Below are positions 4,785 to 6,141 of a DNA stretch of 6,141 bases, piece after piece (position 1 is the stretch's first letter; each line of letters begins with the position of its first letter). The DNA is from Roseiflexaceae bacterium UBA965 (GTDB taxonomy: Bacteria; Chloroflexota; Chloroflexia; Chloroflexales; Roseiflexaceae): positions 1-6,141 of the forward strand of contig DBCF01000166.1 of the NCBI GenBank assembly GCA_002292925.1, in the 5' to 3' direction. The notes below the pieces were generated by a model. The model saw only the letters and a program-made list of their open reading frames with translations. It was not told the DNA's origin and did no database searches. The position numbers were made by a program, and so were the translations under genes.

Positions 4785-5408
4785 ATGAAGCAGTCAATAA
4801 TTATGGTGGCATGGACGATGCTTTTACTATGGTGTAACGCCTGTCAATTCACACCGCGCAGTGTATTACGGTCAGTGTCTGACGATGCGATTGCGATTAC
4901 CGACATGCGCTTCCCCGTGGCTGATGCCAATGCCATCTATATCAATGAAGCATTTAGTACTGATGCGAGTGCACCATGGGGCTTTGCCCATAACGGCATT
5001 GATTTCATGACTGAACAACCATTCGAAAAAATCTACGCTACCACTAGTGGTACCGTCGTGCGCGTAGATGTCAAACAATTCCCTCCCCAAAACAATTGGC
5101 AAATGAATATAGAGATTGCAATCAACGATCGTTATACCCTCGTGTATGCAATTGAGCCGATGACCAATGACCAAGCGATTGGTGATGCGCAAATCCAACG
5201 AATTACTGTTACTGTTGGTCAAGAAGTACGTACAGGTGATGTGTTGGGGGAGTTAATCGGTGGCGTCAAAGGAGCACATATCCATTGGGGAATCAACGAT
5301 ACCACCACTGGCCAAGCGATTTGCCCAGCGCCGTTTTTTACTGCGGATCAACAGAAATTATTGGTGGCGCGCATCCCACGTGGTGCCAGCAAATTATGTT
5401 ACCCATAA
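4785..5408 (+). CDS. M23-like (LytM/lysostaphin-fold) exported protein, possibly a degenerate peptidase
   Basis: This 207-residue protein has a hydrophobic N-terminus (5-16) and a cysteine at C20. The preceding residues (WCNA) are a poor lipobox, so it is either a lipoprotein or a simple secreted or anchored protein. Residues about 62-172 match the M23 zinc metallopeptidase fold. HNGIDF (69-74) gives the ligands H69 and D73. A strand with SGTVVRV (88-94) and the VGQEVRTGDVLGE segment (144-156) follow. AHIHWGI (164-170) supplies the HxH motif with H165 and H167. In active LytM-type enzymes a further histidine in a YAHL-like motif assists catalysis; here the matching stretch reads YAIEP, with I123 in place of the histidine. 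The zinc site looks intact but peptidase activity on peptidoglycan is uncertain. C180 and C205 near the C-terminus could form a disulfide. GGGAGGA (4774-4780) precedes the ATG. The next gene follows after 14 bases, so both are probably in one operon. Confidence 0.85.
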   Translation: MKQSIIMVAWTMLLLWCNACQFTPRSVLRSVSDDAIAITDMRFPVADANAIYINEAFSTDASAPWGFAHNGIDFMTEQPFEKIYATTSGTVVRVDVKQFPPQNNWQMNIEIAINDRYTLVYAIEPMTNDQAIGDAQIQRITVTVGQEVRTGDVLGELIGGVKGAHIHWGINDTTTGQAICPAPFFTADQQKLLVARIPRGASKLCYP

Positions 5409-5422
5409 ATTGAAAGGATTGC

Positions 5423-6141
5423 ATGATGATTGCAACGACCCAAACCCGCGTAGCACTCTCTACCGGCGTGACCCTGAATGTCCATCAAGCCGGCAGTGGC
5501 CCTGACGTGCTGTTGCTCCATGGGATTACCGGTTGTGGCACGTACTGGAGCGTACAAATTGCCCAGCTCGTGGCTGCCGGCTACCGCGTCACCGCCCCTG
5601 ATGGCCGCGGGCACGGCGAATCAGATCGTGCCAGTGACTATGCCACCGCTACTATTGGTGCCGATGCGGCGGCGCTGATCGTTGCACTCGGTCTCGACAA
5701 ACCGGTGGTGATTGGGCATTCGATGGGCGGCGCGCAGAGTTTGGCGTTGGTGAGTATGCACCCCGAATTAGTGAGTAAAGTGGTACTCGAAGACCCAGCG
5801 GTATGGCCGATGGCGGGCGACGAAGCCTATATCGCCGAGCGGCGTGATCCGTGGATTGCCGGCTTGCGCCATTGGCTGACCATGAGTCATGCCGAACTGG
5901 TGGCCTTCAAACGGGGTGAAGCTCCCCATTGGAGCGACGAAGCCCTCGACTCTTGGGCCTACGCCAAGCTCCACAACGATCCCATCTTGCCGATTTGGTT
6001 GAATTCGGGCAAAATTTTGTTGTGGGATTGGCTAAAGCCAGTCGCTGTGCCGATTTTGGTGCTCTATTGTGAGGCAGACAAAGGGGGCGTCGTTCCGGCG
6101 GCATTCGCCGAAGCGTTGGTCAACTATATGCCCAATTTGAC
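5423..6141 (+). CDS. Alpha/beta hydrolase, 3' end outside the window
   Basis: The frame is open from 5423 to the window edge (239 full codons) with no stop. The protein shows the alpha/beta hydrolase fold. The oxyanion-hole motif is HGITG (33-37). DGRGHGESD (60-68) is the usual turn after strand 4, and GHSMGG (98-103) is the nucleophile elbow with catalytic serine S100. LYCEADKGG (204-212) has D209 as the likely acid residue. The catalytic histidine would lie beyond the edge. The W/R-rich segment between about 128 and 195 corresponds to the cap domain that sets substrate choice, so the reaction (ester, lactone, haloalkane or C-C bond hydrolysis) cannot be named. Two ATGs are adjacent (5423 and 5426). 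The AAAGGA site (5413-5418) is 4 bases from the first and 7 from the second, so the second may be used. It follows the M23-like gene by 14 bases. Confidence 0.92.
   Translation, partial: MMIATTQTRVALSTGVTLNVHQAGSGPDVLLLHGITGCGTYWSVQIAQLVAAGYRVTAPDGRGHGESDRASDYATATIGADAAALIVALGLDKPVVIGHSMGGAQSLALVSMHPELVSKVVLEDPAVWPMAGDEAYIAERRDPWIAGLRHWLTMSHAELVAFKRGEAPHWSDEALDSWAYAKLHNDPILPIWLNSGKILLWDWLKPVAVPILVLYCEADKGGVVPAAFAEALVNYMPNL

Noticed and set aside
4537..4788. Open frame of 83 codons across the tRNA region
   Set aside because: It runs through the tRNA-His promoter, the tRNA itself and its terminator, and has no ribosome site; it is not a gene.
5041..5054. Perfect palindrome CCACTAGTGG followed by GGTACC
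   Set aside because: It lies inside the M23-like coding sequence, encodes ordinary residues of the fold, and shows no partner repeat; probably chance.
5058..5067. Ten-base match GTGCGCGTAG to the 5' end of tRNA-His, a possible attachment-site fragment
   Set aside because: The match is only 10 bases, comes from the tRNA 5' end rather than the 3' end used by integrases, and no integrase gene is present.

Overview
The window is a compact stretch of bacterial chromosome with mixed strands. It holds seven complete protein genes, one protein gene cut by the right edge, and one tRNA gene. The best guess for the organism is a Chloroflexota (Chloroflexia-like) bacterium. This rests only on general impression: a cysteine-free L33, small lipoproteins with Ser/Thr/Ala-rich linkers, and the mix of genes. 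No marker here settles the phylum. Nothing looks mobile: there is no transposase, integrase, CRISPR array or phage gene.

Left part (1-1741, + strand): rpmG (ribosomal protein L33) stands alone between a near-consensus sigma-70-type promoter and a strong intrinsic terminator. It is followed by a CLC-family anion transporter. Its pore motifs (GNN in place of GSG, GREGT, GGEVTP, and no internal proton glutamate) point to the fluoride/proton antiporter subclass (CLC-F) rather than to a chloride transporter.

Middle part (1738-3449, - strand): an operon-like set reads leftward. It runs from an aspartate/glutamate racemase-family protein (YgeA-like, both catalytic cysteines present) to a lipoprotein with a low-complexity linker and a small C-terminal domain, then to a second lipoprotein with a twin-arginine-type signal. 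The last gene converges on the CLC gene and their stop codons overlap.

Right part (3450-6141, + strand): a Gfo/Idh/MocA-family NAD(P)-dependent oxidoreductase diverges from the racemase across an 85-bp promoter region. Next come tRNA-His(GTG), with its own promoter, an encoded G-1, an encoded CCA and a terminator, then an M23-like (LytM-fold) lipoprotein that lacks one conserved histidine. The last gene is an alpha/beta hydrolase that runs off the right edge and is probably co-transcribed with the M23-like gene.

The genes do not form one obvious pathway. They fall into several short, independent transcription units. I found no convincing undescribed system. The observations most worth checking are the CLC-F assignment, the degenerate M23 site, the racemase-lipoprotein operon, and several inverted repeats at gene boundaries.
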